Below are positions 36,419 through 45,078 of a stretch of 64,000 nucleotides of DNA, piece after piece (the stretch's first letter is position 1; every line of letters begins with the position of its first letter). A model generated the notes under the pieces. That model saw only the letters and a program-made list of their open reading frames with translations, was not told the origin of the DNA and ran no database searches. This stretch comes from Pseudomonas sp. KK4 (GTDB taxonomy: Bacteria; Pseudomonadota; Gammaproteobacteria; Pseudomonadales; Pseudomonadaceae): NCBI RefSeq assembly GCF_001984065.1, contig NZ_LYVP01000001.1:62001-126000 (forward strand), read 5' to 3'. The translations under genes were made by a program, and so were the position numbers.

Positions 36419-37345
36419 ATGCTCTTGCGAATCCAACCTGACGAGTCCTTACGTTCGTACATCGAGCGGAATCTCTATCTGAATTGGCAAAATCCGAACG
36501 CCAAGGTGTTCAGAAGCCTTTCTAGGTCCAGCTTACGCTCAACGGACCTACGTAAAATTGCTGCGCAGATCGGATGGCCAGGATGTAATGGGTTCAATCG
36601 TCTTTTGCACCTCCATACTCACTATCCAACGATCGCGGCCTTCAAGAACAGCCAAGAGCTGTCTTACTCTGACTGTGAGTACGTTGATGGCAGTAGCTGC
36701 TACGGCACCGACTGGAGTGGAGCAAGATATTGCCCAGAGTGTCTGAAAGAAGACCTTAAAAGGCTTGGATTTTCATACTGGCGTAGACAGCTGCGACACG
36801 AACTTGAGGTATGTGCAGCACACAACGTTGTTCTTGTAGATGCTTGTCCAAACTGCCGGCAGCCGTTTTCCAGCGAGGGGCACAATCTAGATGTGATGTG
36901 GGGAACGTGTGAGGGCGTTCATCTAAGTGAATGTTCATCGCAGAAGAACGACGATCCTCGGAAACTGAAAAAGGCAAGGTTCTATGCCGACTTGGCGAGG
37001 TTGGACCTGACAATTCCAGTGGACGCAGCACTCGACGTTTTAAAGTCGAAGATCGTGCTTGTTCAGCGTGCAGGGTCATTGAGTCATGACGCGCAGGAAT
37101 GGGTTGAGAATGATGTCAACCGCGCATGGGAGAGGCTAGTTTTCGACCAGAGTAACGGTGCACTCCTCTTCCACGTGATGGAGATGCTCATAGAGGCATT
37201 GCTTGAGCTTTACGACTCTTTTGGCCAATTCGTGGATGAAGTGGTGGCACAGGGGTATGGGCTGCGTCGCGTGGACACACTGTGGTCTACATACAGTGTT
37301 GGAGGTAGTAACCCCACCCAGTATGTAAAAGAAGAAAGTTTGTAG
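36419..37345 (+). CDS. tniQ: Short TniQ-family target-selection protein
   Basis: 308 aa, starting LLRIQPDESLRSYIERNL, the usual TniQ opening. The TniQ zinc finger is C105-C108 and C132-H135 (YCPECL...VCAAHN), followed by a second four-Cys set C143, C146, C164 and C172 (ACPNC, GTCEGVHLSEC). It lacks the C-terminal DNA-binding half seen in the 533-aa TnsD of the same element. It therefore resembles the shorter TniQ adaptors that link a separate targeting factor to TnsC. It is the gene nearest the transposon end and converges with tnsD. No clear ribosome site precedes it. Function as a second target selector is an inference. Confidence 0.82.
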   Translation: MLLRIQPDESLRSYIERNLYLNWQNPNAKVFRSLSRSSLRSTDLRKIAAQIGWPGCNGFNRLLHLHTHYPTIAAFKNSQELSYSDCEYVDGSSCYGTDWSGARYCPECLKEDLKRLGFSYWRRQLRHELEVCAAHNVVLVDACPNCRQPFSSEGHNLDVMWGTCEGVHLSECSSQKNDDPRKLKKARFYADLARLDLTIPVDAALDVLKSKIVLVQRAGSLSHDAQEWVENDVNRAWERLVFDQSNGALLFHVMEMLIEALLELYDSFGQFVDEVVAQGYGLRRVDTLWSTYSVGGSNPTQYVKEESL

Positions 37346-37464
37346 GGGTGTTGCTCAATCGCGACGGCAGCTCCGGTTTGAGTGCCCATGGATGGCTACG
37401 GGCGTTCTTAAGCCACTGTCGGTAACCTTGAGTCCAGCGCGAATTCAATATGATCGAAGGTATC

Positions 37465-39066
37465 TCATAAGTTTAACTTCGACATGATGATCGCCTGAGT
37501 GGTGGGAAAGCGACGTGGGCTTTCAAGAGCTCGAGAAAATCCTGTTATAAGGTCGCATAGCTCACATCTTGAAAGACTCTTGGCGTCACCATCGGAAATA
37601 TTATTGATTATCTCGAAGACAAGACGCGCTAGGTTATGATCTCGTTCGTTCCAGTCTACATGACAGTTATTGCCTAGACGACCGCTTGGAATCTTTCCAT
37701 TTATTTCAAATAACCAGTCACGTTCATATCGGTACAGCCACTGATATGACGCTGGTGCTTTTTTTCGAAGGAGCGTGGGGCTGAGCGTTGGATTATCCAT
37801 AATAATTTTATTCCACGTTTCACGATGTTTAGTTCTACTAATCGTAAAGCTAAGGTCTTTTCTGATTTTTTCGACAGCTGGCTCAGATTTCAGAATTCGG
37901 TTAACCGTGCTTATGCTTATTGAAAATTTTGAGCAGACCTTGCTTTTACTTATGCCACTGCGCAGTTCTTCCAAAATAAATGTTTGCAATAGCGGCTTAA
38001 TTTTCTTAGGACGTTTTTTTACCAGGAAAGCATTATTGTTTTCCTCAGTTTCTTGCGATAACTGGCTCGTGTGATCGATAGTATGTGCCTGAAATGCCTG
38101 GCTGCGAAGGCCGGTTATAATATCGTAGGCTTCAATAAATTTACTAAACTCGCCAAAAAGCCAATTAATCATTACCAAGTGTTTTAGTGGGTGGCAATGA
38201 CTGCGTGGTTTACGTGTCATGGAGTAGAAGAATGCTGCTGCCCCTCTGGGCTCTGTGGACAGGGCGGTAAATGGTGGGAAGGGTTGTAGCAATGATACAA
38301 ATGTAGCGAATGAGTTGAGAGCAGCAGCTTGACCGACACCTGGCCAACCGAGTGCATTCAAGGCTGCTTTGTAGATCTCACGAGTGATATCTGGGTCAAA
38401 ATGCAGCGAGTAATGCTTCACCAGATCGACAATTGAAATCCCTAGGTTGGAACGCGCTTTGGTGGAGGCACTCGTGGTGGGCTTTTGTGTGCATGGGTGA
38501 AGTAGATTTTTAGTCGGTAAAGCCCATTCAAATATGCCCGACCATTGTCGATTGACTTTGCTAACGTTCAATATGGTGCCATGAGTTGGACACAAGATCA
38601 TCCCTGGGTATTGATGTGTAAGATGCCAGTAAGCGACACCTCGCGAGGCATTGTCCTCATCCATACATGTGACGCACGCCTTCAAGGGATGTTCTGCACC
38701 AAACTGACCTGTCAGGAGGCCGAGGCGATATTTCAAGGATCCTAGTTGAGGCCCTTTGAGCACCTGCACTGCCTCTTCAATCCGTTGTTCTGTTTGAAAT
38801 GGACAGAAGAAATTAAGAATTGTGTGATGATGAATTATCGATAAAGCGTCACCCCAAGTAGCGGAAACTAATGGGTTCAGTGAGTTAAAGTTGTTGGGAA
38901 AGTCGTGAGTAATAGTTTTGTAGCCGCCGCCATAAAGCCAACGCAAGGTACTATTGGTATTTAGATGCGATAGATAGCGGTGCTGCCGGCTGCAGATGCT
39001 GTAAAAAGTCTCGTCATCAAACCAGCGCAAGACGGGATTTCTTAGGTTGTCGATTGTTTGCGTCAT
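37465..39066 (-). CDS. tnsD: TnsD-like target selector for attTn7
   Basis: 533 aa from the ATG at 39066. The N-terminal TniQ part has zinc ligands C131, C134, C159 and H162 (CVTCM...LCPTHG). The C-terminal part has a helix-turn-helix (SKVCSKFSISISTVNRILKSEP) and the TnsD-type blocks RETWNKIIMDNP, YQWLYRYERDWL and VDWNERD. It should bind the glmS 3' end and recruit TnsC, which fits the element's position. It reads away from tnsABC. Codon use is A+T-rich. A 70-aa frame overlaps its start by 50 bp. Confidence 0.9.
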   Translation of the reverse strand: MTQTIDNLRNPVLRWFDDETFYSICSRQHRYLSHLNTNSTLRWLYGGGYKTITHDFPNNFNSLNPLVSATWGDALSIIHHHTILNFFCPFQTEQRIEEAVQVLKGPQLGSLKYRLGLLTGQFGAEHPLKACVTCMDEDNASRGVAYWHLTHQYPGMILCPTHGTILNVSKVNRQWSGIFEWALPTKNLLHPCTQKPTTSASTKARSNLGISIVDLVKHYSLHFDPDITREIYKAALNALGWPGVGQAAALNSFATFVSLLQPFPPFTALSTEPRGAAAFFYSMTRKPRSHCHPLKHLVMINWLFGEFSKFIEAYDIITGLRSQAFQAHTIDHTSQLSQETEENNNAFLVKKRPKKIKPLLQTFILEELRSGISKSKVCSKFSISISTVNRILKSEPAVEKIRKDLSFTISRTKHRETWNKIIMDNPTLSPTLLRKKAPASYQWLYRYERDWLFEINGKIPSGRLGNNCHVDWNERDHNLARLVFEIINNISDGDAKSLSRCELCDLITGFSRALESPRRFPTTQAIIMSKLNL

Positions 39067-39229
39067 CACCAAATCCCATGGAGTTCAAAGCTCTATGGTA
39101 CGAGTTGCCAGACCGAGATATAAATTCTTTGTCGAGATAACGTGACGTGCTGTTTATGACTTTAGGTTTGTAACTAACTGAAAGATCTGTAACGAGAGCT
39201 TTGCCTCTTACGTTACTGAGATTGACCAT
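39017..39229 (-). CDS. Possible small gene coupled to tnsD
   Basis: 70-aa frame with a good ribosome site (AAGGGGTG, about 6-8 nt before the ATG). Its end overlaps the tnsD start by 50 bp in another frame, the arrangement used for translational coupling. The protein is basic with no recognised domain. It could be a leader or a small partner of TnsD. Coding is plausible but unproven. Confidence 0.35.
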   Translation of the reverse strand: MVNLSNVRGKALVTDLSVSYKPKVINSTSRYLDKEFISRSGNSYHRALNSMGFGDDANNRQPKKSRLALV

Positions 39230-39729
39230 GCGGTTTCACCCCTTGAGCGGCGGCCATGCGGTCGCTAAGCCGTGCTCAAAACTTTTCCATTGTCATATGT
39301 CAATTTGGAGCGATAACATATTCCGCTTTACTCAAAGCGGTGCACCTGATTATGGGGTAAAAAACCGCCTCGGCAAGCCTCGATCATATTTTGCTCGAGT
39401 TGAACTTGCAGACCATAGATGAAACATATCAAGAGGGATTCGATGACAGCTAGCTAATAGAGAGCGCTAGAAGTCAGATAGACAAAGGCCCAAGTGTCAG
39501 CTTGGGCCCCTGTGGATAAGTCAGATTTCGAGGCTGACCAATCCATTGTCTATTCATGCATGTGGGACGTCAAGTCCTGCACGACTTCGCTCATCCACAA
39601 GAAATCCGGCGTTATCCACAACGCTAGGTATGAGCGCCTGCCCGTCAGGAAAGGCTTTGCTGTGCCCCCGGATAGTTATCCCCAGCCGGGGTCTCGGCCG
39701 ATGTAAGTTAAGATAATTGGAACGCATGA
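39067..39729. promoter_or_regulatory. Divergent control region between tnsD and tnsABC, with DnaA boxes
   Basis: Apart from the small frame above, this 660-bp region has no convincing gene. It holds a hairpin GGCCCAAG / CTTGGGCC (39487-39508), two consensus DnaA boxes at 39511-39519 (TGTGGATAA) and 39612-39620 (TTATCCACA), and a near match TTATCCCCA at 39676-39684, all within 220 bp upstream of tnsA. It must contain the tns promoters; I see no unambiguous -35/-10 pair. Confidence 0.55.
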
Positions 39730-40692
39730 ATGAACCAACAGCAGAAATTTGATCTCATTACGAGCCGTCAGGCACGGTTCGAATGGGGTAATCCCTACAT
39801 CCCTTCCACCCTGGCGCTACCACGAGAAGCTCCTAAAGGCTCGCGCATTTCACGACTCAACAGTCGTAAGCTCGGTCGAACTCTTCATGCTTTATCTACA
39901 CCTGAGCGTGTGTTCACTCAACTCGCGCTTTACTACCCAGACCTTTTCGATCTCCACGAACAGAAAATGCTATGGCCGTACGGAGCAGCTCACCCGCTTC
40001 GGGGGCACCCGCTGACCAAGGGAACATTCCCTCCACCGCTACGCGGCACAACAGAGATTGCCAAGGATATTGGCTTCAAGCATCACGAAATTACCGTGAC
40101 CATGCCAGATGGAGTTCGTCGACGAATTCCCTTCCCGTATCAGGGGGATCTCCTGCTCTATCTGCTCGACGCCGCCGGCCGGCCTTACGCGGTGAATTGG
40201 AGTATCAAAGATCGTGAAGCAGCCTTCAGCGAGCGGCGGCTCTCCAGTGCTAAGACTCCACAGCAGCAGAGGAAAGATCGGGAGCATGCTGAACAGCGTG
40301 CTGAACTTGAGCGAGCCTATTACGCGAGCGCTGGCATCCGGACGCTGCAGCTATCCCTCGAGAGAATCGAATCCACGGTACATGCGAATCTTGACCTTCT
40401 TTTTGCGATGCATGGATTGCCTTTGTCGCAACCTCTGTCGCTACTTGAGCAGTTTAGCGACGATGTCCAGAGTGCAGTTCGTCGCGGTAATCCCGTAGCG
40501 TATTTAGCGCTTGAGTATGGGGCTCGATGGGGAGCTCGAGATCAGTTTGTCGCACGAATTTACCAGGACATCTGGGAACGGCGCCTGCTCGTGAATTTCT
40601 TCAAGCCTATCCTCATTGATCACCCCTTAGAAACGGGTGGGGGAGATTTACTGGAGGTTTACGGCTGCCTGTTCGAAGAGCGTGCATCGTGA
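39730..40692 (+). CDS. tnsA: Tn7-like transposase endonuclease subunit TnsA
   Basis: 320-aa restriction-like endonuclease that cuts the 5' strands at the transposon ends, with TnsB cutting the 3' strands. The candidate active site is E77 (LHEQKM), D140 (YQGDLLL) and K160 (VNWSIKD). The Q of the Q-x-K motif of Tn7 TnsA appears as Ser158. The presence of TnsA predicts clean cut-and-paste rather than cointegrate formation. It is translated first in the tnsABC operon and overlaps tnsB by 4 bp. Confidence 0.9.
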   Translation: MNQQQKFDLITSRQARFEWGNPYIPSTLALPREAPKGSRISRLNSRKLGRTLHALSTPERVFTQLALYYPDLFDLHEQKMLWPYGAAHPLRGHPLTKGTFPPPLRGTTEIAKDIGFKHHEITVTMPDGVRRRIPFPYQGDLLLYLLDAAGRPYAVNWSIKDREAAFSERRLSSAKTPQQQRKDREHAEQRAELERAYYASAGIRTLQLSLERIESTVHANLDLLFAMHGLPLSQPLSLLEQFSDDVQSAVRRGNPVAYLALEYGARWGARDQFVARIYQDIWERRLLVNFFKPILIDHPLETGGGDLLEVYGCLFEERAS

Positions 40693-42698
40693 TTACCGGC
40701 GCTCGACTGATAGCGCCTGAGGGATTCTTGCATCTCTCAAAAGGCATCACTTATTACTTTCTAATCAATGATTCGGTCCAGAACCGCGTAAGGCTGATTG
40801 AGTTCACTGATCATGGCAAAGAGCTCAAACCATCGTTGGTGAAGCTCACGGCAATTGAATTTGAAGAGGCGCTTGAAGCCGGTTTTATCAGGGAGGAAAA
40901 CGCAGCTGCCAAGTTTCCCCCTTGGTTGGAGCCTATCCAAGGTGTAGCGATCCCACATCTTGAGAATCGTCGGTTTTCGTCAAAAGAGTCCTACGATCAG
41001 AAGGTGAACCGGCGTTTCCTAGCAATCGCTGAACTGGTGCCTCGTATTCGGGAGATCCTGACCAGCGAAAATCCCGACGCGATCATAAACGCTCACGCTA
41101 AAGCCCAAAGGCCACAGCAAAACGCAACCCGTTTGCGACTATGGTTTTATACCTACATCACCTTCGGGCAAAACAAATGGGCACTCATACCGCCGCTTCA
41201 TCGTATAGGTGGCTGGAACCGGGAAAGCCCCACGCGAACGAGCAAGCTCGGTCGGCCATCTCCGCGGGGGAAACGTGCGGGACATAACTGTGACGCAGCG
41301 ATGAAGGAGAAAATTCGTTCCGCTTTTCTCAAATATAAATCGCCCTACAAGACCTGGAACACAATCTATCGAGAGATGCTAACTAAAGAGTTTGGGTGTA
41401 TTTCCACTGAAAGACATAACAATTTTACATTCCATCATCCTGAGGGACTTCCTTTCCCCTCATTTCCCCAGATGAGATACTGGATTGACAAACTGTTTAG
41501 TTCCAGGTCGCGCTCGATCGCTGTAAGAGGGCAGCATAAAACGCGTGCTCTGTTTGCTGATCAAGGAAGCTTTTCAGAGCGTCTATTCAATGTAAATCAA
41601 AGCGTGGAATTCGATGGCTACAACATATCTGAAAAAATAACCGGTTTGCTGGAAGGTAGCGCTATAGACAGTTTTTGTGTTGTCCGGGCGGTATGCGCCT
41701 TATCAGGAATGATAGTGGGAATTGGTTTTTCCGAAGGTGCCGAAAACATGCAGGCATACAAGAACTGTTTGTTTTCCATGGCAATGGACAAAGTCAAATA
41801 TTGTGAGTTGTTTGGCGTCGATATAACACCAGACCAATGGCCTTGTGCAGGTTTGTCGGGTGGTATTGTATTTGATCGCGGTCCAGGTGCTAACTACGAA
41901 ACAGACTCGCACATTAATTGGCTTGGTGCTCTCGAGAATACGCCAGTTTTCTCTGGGCAGTCGAAAGCTTCCATCGAGTCGTCGCATCCTAGGGATAAAA
42001 AAACTCTTGACCAGCCAACGTACTTCCACAGCAAGCTCAATTTTGTAACGATGGCCCGGCGTGAAATATATCAGGTACTGGCTGATAACATGAGCTCCAA
42101 TGCTGGAGATCGAATGGAGGAGTGCATGTATACAGCGGGCGTAAAACCTACCCCGCTAGGAGTCTGGAATTACTGGAGTATGCGTGGGCGGGACTCTTCT
42201 ATTGGTATGCTCTTTGAAACTGCAATAAGAACTTTCCTTTCCAAGCATCCTGCGGTCATCCGTCAAGACGCTCTGTATTTCTATGGACGTAAATACCGGT
42301 CTGACGAGTTGGTAGCTACTGGAGTTCTCGATCGAGTTGCAAGAGCGGGAGTAATTCCCGTCCAAGTTTATGCGCTTTCCATGTGCGTGCGCCACATATG
42401 GGTTGAGGTCGAAGGGATTCTCTTTGAATTGGATATGGTACGTTCACAACGAACCGTTCAAGGTGACATAGATATTTCGCTCAGGGACCTACAAGAAATT
42501 GACCGACTCAGGCGCGAAAGCCTGGGCAAGCTTCGGGAGGAGCAGCCTGCTGCGCACCAGTTCGTTCGAGACAAATTCAAACAGGAGGCGGACGAGCATT
42601 GGGACTCAGGTGAGAGAAAGCTAGGTCGCGTCTCCAGAAGCGGGGCCGCACAACGTGATAAGGCTGACTACAACAGGTTCCGAGGTAAGGCAAAGTGA
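40689..42698 (+). CDS. tnsB: Tn7-like transposase TnsB (DDE/rve integrase)
   Basis: 669 aa. It recognises the end repeats and performs 3' cleavage and strand transfer. The DDE triad is readable as Asp near 309 (VEFDGY), Asp near 395 (IVFDRGPG) and Glu near 429 (ASIESSH), with about 33 residues between the last two. The C-terminus is charged and probably contacts TnsC. It starts with GTG in a GTGA overlap with tnsA and overlaps tnsC by 4 bp. Confidence 0.93.
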   Translation: MITGARLIAPEGFLHLSKGITYYFLINDSVQNRVRLIEFTDHGKELKPSLVKLTAIEFEEALEAGFIREENAAAKFPPWLEPIQGVAIPHLENRRFSSKESYDQKVNRRFLAIAELVPRIREILTSENPDAIINAHAKAQRPQQNATRLRLWFYTYITFGQNKWALIPPLHRIGGWNRESPTRTSKLGRPSPRGKRAGHNCDAAMKEKIRSAFLKYKSPYKTWNTIYREMLTKEFGCISTERHNNFTFHHPEGLPFPSFPQMRYWIDKLFSSRSRSIAVRGQHKTRALFADQGSFSERLFNVNQSVEFDGYNISEKITGLLEGSAIDSFCVVRAVCALSGMIVGIGFSEGAENMQAYKNCLFSMAMDKVKYCELFGVDITPDQWPCAGLSGGIVFDRGPGANYETDSHINWLGALENTPVFSGQSKASIESSHPRDKKTLDQPTYFHSKLNFVTMARREIYQVLADNMSSNAGDRMEECMYTAGVKPTPLGVWNYWSMRGRDSSIGMLFETAIRTFLSKHPAVIRQDALYFYGRKYRSDELVATGVLDRVARAGVIPVQVYALSMCVRHIWVEVEGILFELDMVRSQRTVQGDIDISLRDLQEIDRLRRESLGKLREEQPAAHQFVRDKFKQEADEHWDSGERKLGRVSRSGAAQRDKADYNRFRGKAK

Positions 42699-44044
42699 CT
42701 AATTTCATTCACACCCGTTTTAGTTCATGCTTGGACTCCGAACGTGTTCGAAATAAAATCACGGTTAGACCAGCTTCGATAGACTCTTTAAAGGATACGC
42801 ATCCGCTAGTTGGTGCGGAGGTCCTAGCTAATTCCCTGAAAAAGATTTATATACCTAACCAGTTCTCTCTGTTGTTTATTAATGAAATGCTTATTAAAGC
42901 ATACATGCATCAACTTAATGTTTTTTCTAGTGATGTTGAATACACATCAAGGATTTATAATCCACCTGAAGTTGAGGTGTCGCCAGTGTGTCTCACCGGG
43001 TTAGCCGGTGTAGGAAAGAGTAATACAGTGACGGCATTGCGGAAGGTTATGCCAGAACCTATGGAATATTTTTCAGAGCACTGTACTGGTCCCGTGACTC
43101 TCGTGTCTCACTGGTATGCGAGCGCAAGAGGTAAACTAAGTGGAAAAGGTCTGCTCTGTGACTTTTTGTCTATTGAGAAAACTCCACTGGTATCTATGGG
43201 AAAGCTACTGCTGGAGGCACGCCGCCGCGCAAACAGGGATGCTGTTTCACTAGTCTTATTGGACGAAACTCAACATATCAACACTGGTAGTGGTTCAGTT
43301 AAGGTAACGGATATACTGTTGACTATGGCAGCGATCGGCCCTCCAATGGTGTATTTGAGCAATTACAGCTTGGTGCATAAGCTGTTACGTCGAAACAGTG
43401 AAGATAAGCAGCGTTTGTTGTCTGACCCCAGAATAATGTTGCCAGATGAGCCTGACAGCAAAGACTGGAAAGATTATATCGACGAATGCGTTAGGGTTAG
43501 CGGCGGGCATATACGACCAAGTTCAACTGAGTTTGCAGCAGAGGTTTATCGCTGCACTTTTGGTATCAAACGTTTGGCGGTGTTGTTGCTGAAGCAGGCG
43601 TATGTGGAGTGTCGCAATGATGGTCGTCCATGGGTGGAGCTTTCAGACCTTGGCCGTGCCTACCGCTCTGCTGCATTCACCAGCAATGCGAGTGAGGTGG
43701 AAGAGCTCCATCTACAAGCATTGAATAGTCGGCAATCGAAGCGATTGGATCTCTGTTGCCCATTCGATCTGCCAGTCGCTCATAAATCCAAAATTCTGAA
43801 ATTTGTCAGAGCCGAGCGTCAGAGCCACGTGGTCGCAACAGTCTTTGACTCGGCTCTTACATCACGTGAGCGAGCAGCGAAGAATCGCATTGAGGAGCCG
43901 ACTGCTCACAGCTCAGCTAAGGCAAAGCAAAGACGCAAGCCCCTAGCGGAAAAGCAGAGCGAGGTAGACCAGGCTAAGGCTTTCTTTGAGTACCTCGCCA
44001 ACTCAAGCAGCCCAAGCAAACCGAAAAAGCTCGATGAGGATTGA
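42695..44044 (+). CDS. tnsC: Tn7-like AAA+ regulator TnsC
   Basis: 449-aa ATPase that links target selectors to the TnsAB transposase. Walker A is GLAGVGKS (residues 102-109) and Walker B is SLVLLDETQH around residue 190. A Lys/Ala/Ser-rich tail (~390-449) may be the TnsA/TnsB contact. It starts with GTG in a 4-bp overlap with tnsB and ends the operon. Confidence 0.92.
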   Translation: MTNFIHTRFSSCLDSERVRNKITVRPASIDSLKDTHPLVGAEVLANSLKKIYIPNQFSLLFINEMLIKAYMHQLNVFSSDVEYTSRIYNPPEVEVSPVCLTGLAGVGKSNTVTALRKVMPEPMEYFSEHCTGPVTLVSHWYASARGKLSGKGLLCDFLSIEKTPLVSMGKLLLEARRRANRDAVSLVLLDETQHINTGSGSVKVTDILLTMAAIGPPMVYLSNYSLVHKLLRRNSEDKQRLLSDPRIMLPDEPDSKDWKDYIDECVRVSGGHIRPSSTEFAAEVYRCTFGIKRLAVLLLKQAYVECRNDGRPWVELSDLGRAYRSAAFTSNASEVEELHLQALNSRQSKRLDLCCPFDLPVAHKSKILKFVRAERQSHVVATVFDSALTSRERAAKNRIEEPTAHSSAKAKQRRKPLAEKQSEVDQAKAFFEYLANSSSPSKPKKLDED

Positions 44045-44816
44045 GCCGAGGTGCTCTTAAGCCCGAATCCGAATGGCGGTGCGGCTATCAGGATTTCAAT
44101 CTCATGCGCGTACTTTTCTGTTGTGAAATCCTATCCGACTTTTTCAGCAGAATCGGCCATTAGGGCAAACCAGAGGGAACAACGTCGGTCTGTTCGCGCT
44201 TCGCCTTTTTGCGGGATAGCCTCTTGCGGTCTGAGGCACCCATGAGCATGGCGTGATAAAAGCTAGCAAGGCCCCCACCAGAAGTTCGATCGTGCGGGGA
44301 AATAAGTGCTTCGGTAGCCATTGCTACGAATAGCAGTGCGCCGAGCTTGGGCCAAGAGCGATGCATAACTAGACCACCGCCCATCATTTCACCACCAGCC
44401 TGCGAGTGCGGCTGTCGGCAGTTTAACCCTTTCCGATTCAAAGCTGACGGTTGCGATAACGTGTGAGTCTTGTAGATATATTGCTATTAATTCCTATACA
44501 AAAGCAGAAAAATCTACAAATTTTCCTTTATGCGCAATTATGGGGAAATTCATAATTTGCTGACAAGCAAGATTCGACGACGAGATCATATCACCAGAAA
44601 AGACCTTGACTTTGGATTGTTTCCGGTATGCCATTTGTCCACGTTTTATGGAATGTGGACGCGCTAGCCTTATTAATTTACGAAGAGTCAAGACGTTCGT
44701 TTCAGCTCAAACGGCCAGATGAATCAAATACGGCGGCTAATAGGATCCAAACCTCAGGCGCGGTCGACCTCCGGCTCGGGCGCTAGCGACCGTTTTTGAA
44801 CGCTAGGAGGTCCTGC
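44045..44816. other. AT-rich spacer after tnsC
   Basis: No recognisable gene. Short frames on the minus strand (44160-44441, 44494-44691) lack good starts and family resemblance. The stretch holds an element-end repeat at about 44131-44157 and a hairpin GTCCAC / GTGGAC near 44637-44660. Confidence 0.5.
44080..44160 (-). repeat. Element-end copy 1 (long form)
   Basis: Read on the minus strand this starts GGCCGATTCTGCTGAAAAAG and continues with AGAAAAGTACGCGCATGAGA. The same ~75-bp arrangement occurs at 52013-52090. It is therefore a real terminal fragment of a repeated element, not a chance match. Confidence 0.7.
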
Positions 44817-45017
44817 ATGGCACGGAACTTCAACTACTTGCCTATTAGGATTCCGCCTTTACTGACCACTCTACTGTGCCGGATCGAAATTCTTTCTTTG
44901 TTGGTACTCGTTTCTCCAGTTTTGGAAACATTAAACTTTCTGACGATTGGGCTGTTTACAAAGTGTTGGCCTGGCGAGCCTAGTCAGTTCCAAGTTAGAA
45001 TGCGTGACTACTATTGA
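44817..45017 (+). CDS. Small hypothetical protein before the MvaT-like gene
   Basis: 66 aa from the ATG at 44817, with a near-perfect ribosome site (AGGAGGTCCTGC-ATG). The protein (start MARNFNYLPIRIPPLLTTL) has one hydrophobic stretch and no recognised domain. The upstream ~60 bp contains an inverted repeat CGGTCG...CGACCG. It is 61 bp from the MvaT-like gene and may share its transcript. Confidence 0.4.
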   Translation: MARNFNYLPIRIPPLLTTLLCRIEILSLLVLVSPVLETLNFLTIGLFTKCWPGEPSQFQVRMRDYY

Positions 45018-45078
45018 AACATCACTTAGCATCTGAACGTATATTCCGTGCAAACCCACATCATAAGGACGCTATCCC

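Noticed and set aside
39494..39706. 70-aa plus-strand frame before tnsA
   Set aside because: It starts inside a hairpin, has poor coding character, and overlaps DnaA boxes and the expected promoter region.
44160..44441. 93-aa minus-strand frame after tnsC
   Set aside because: TTG start without a good ribosome site, no recognised family, and unlikely amino-acid composition.
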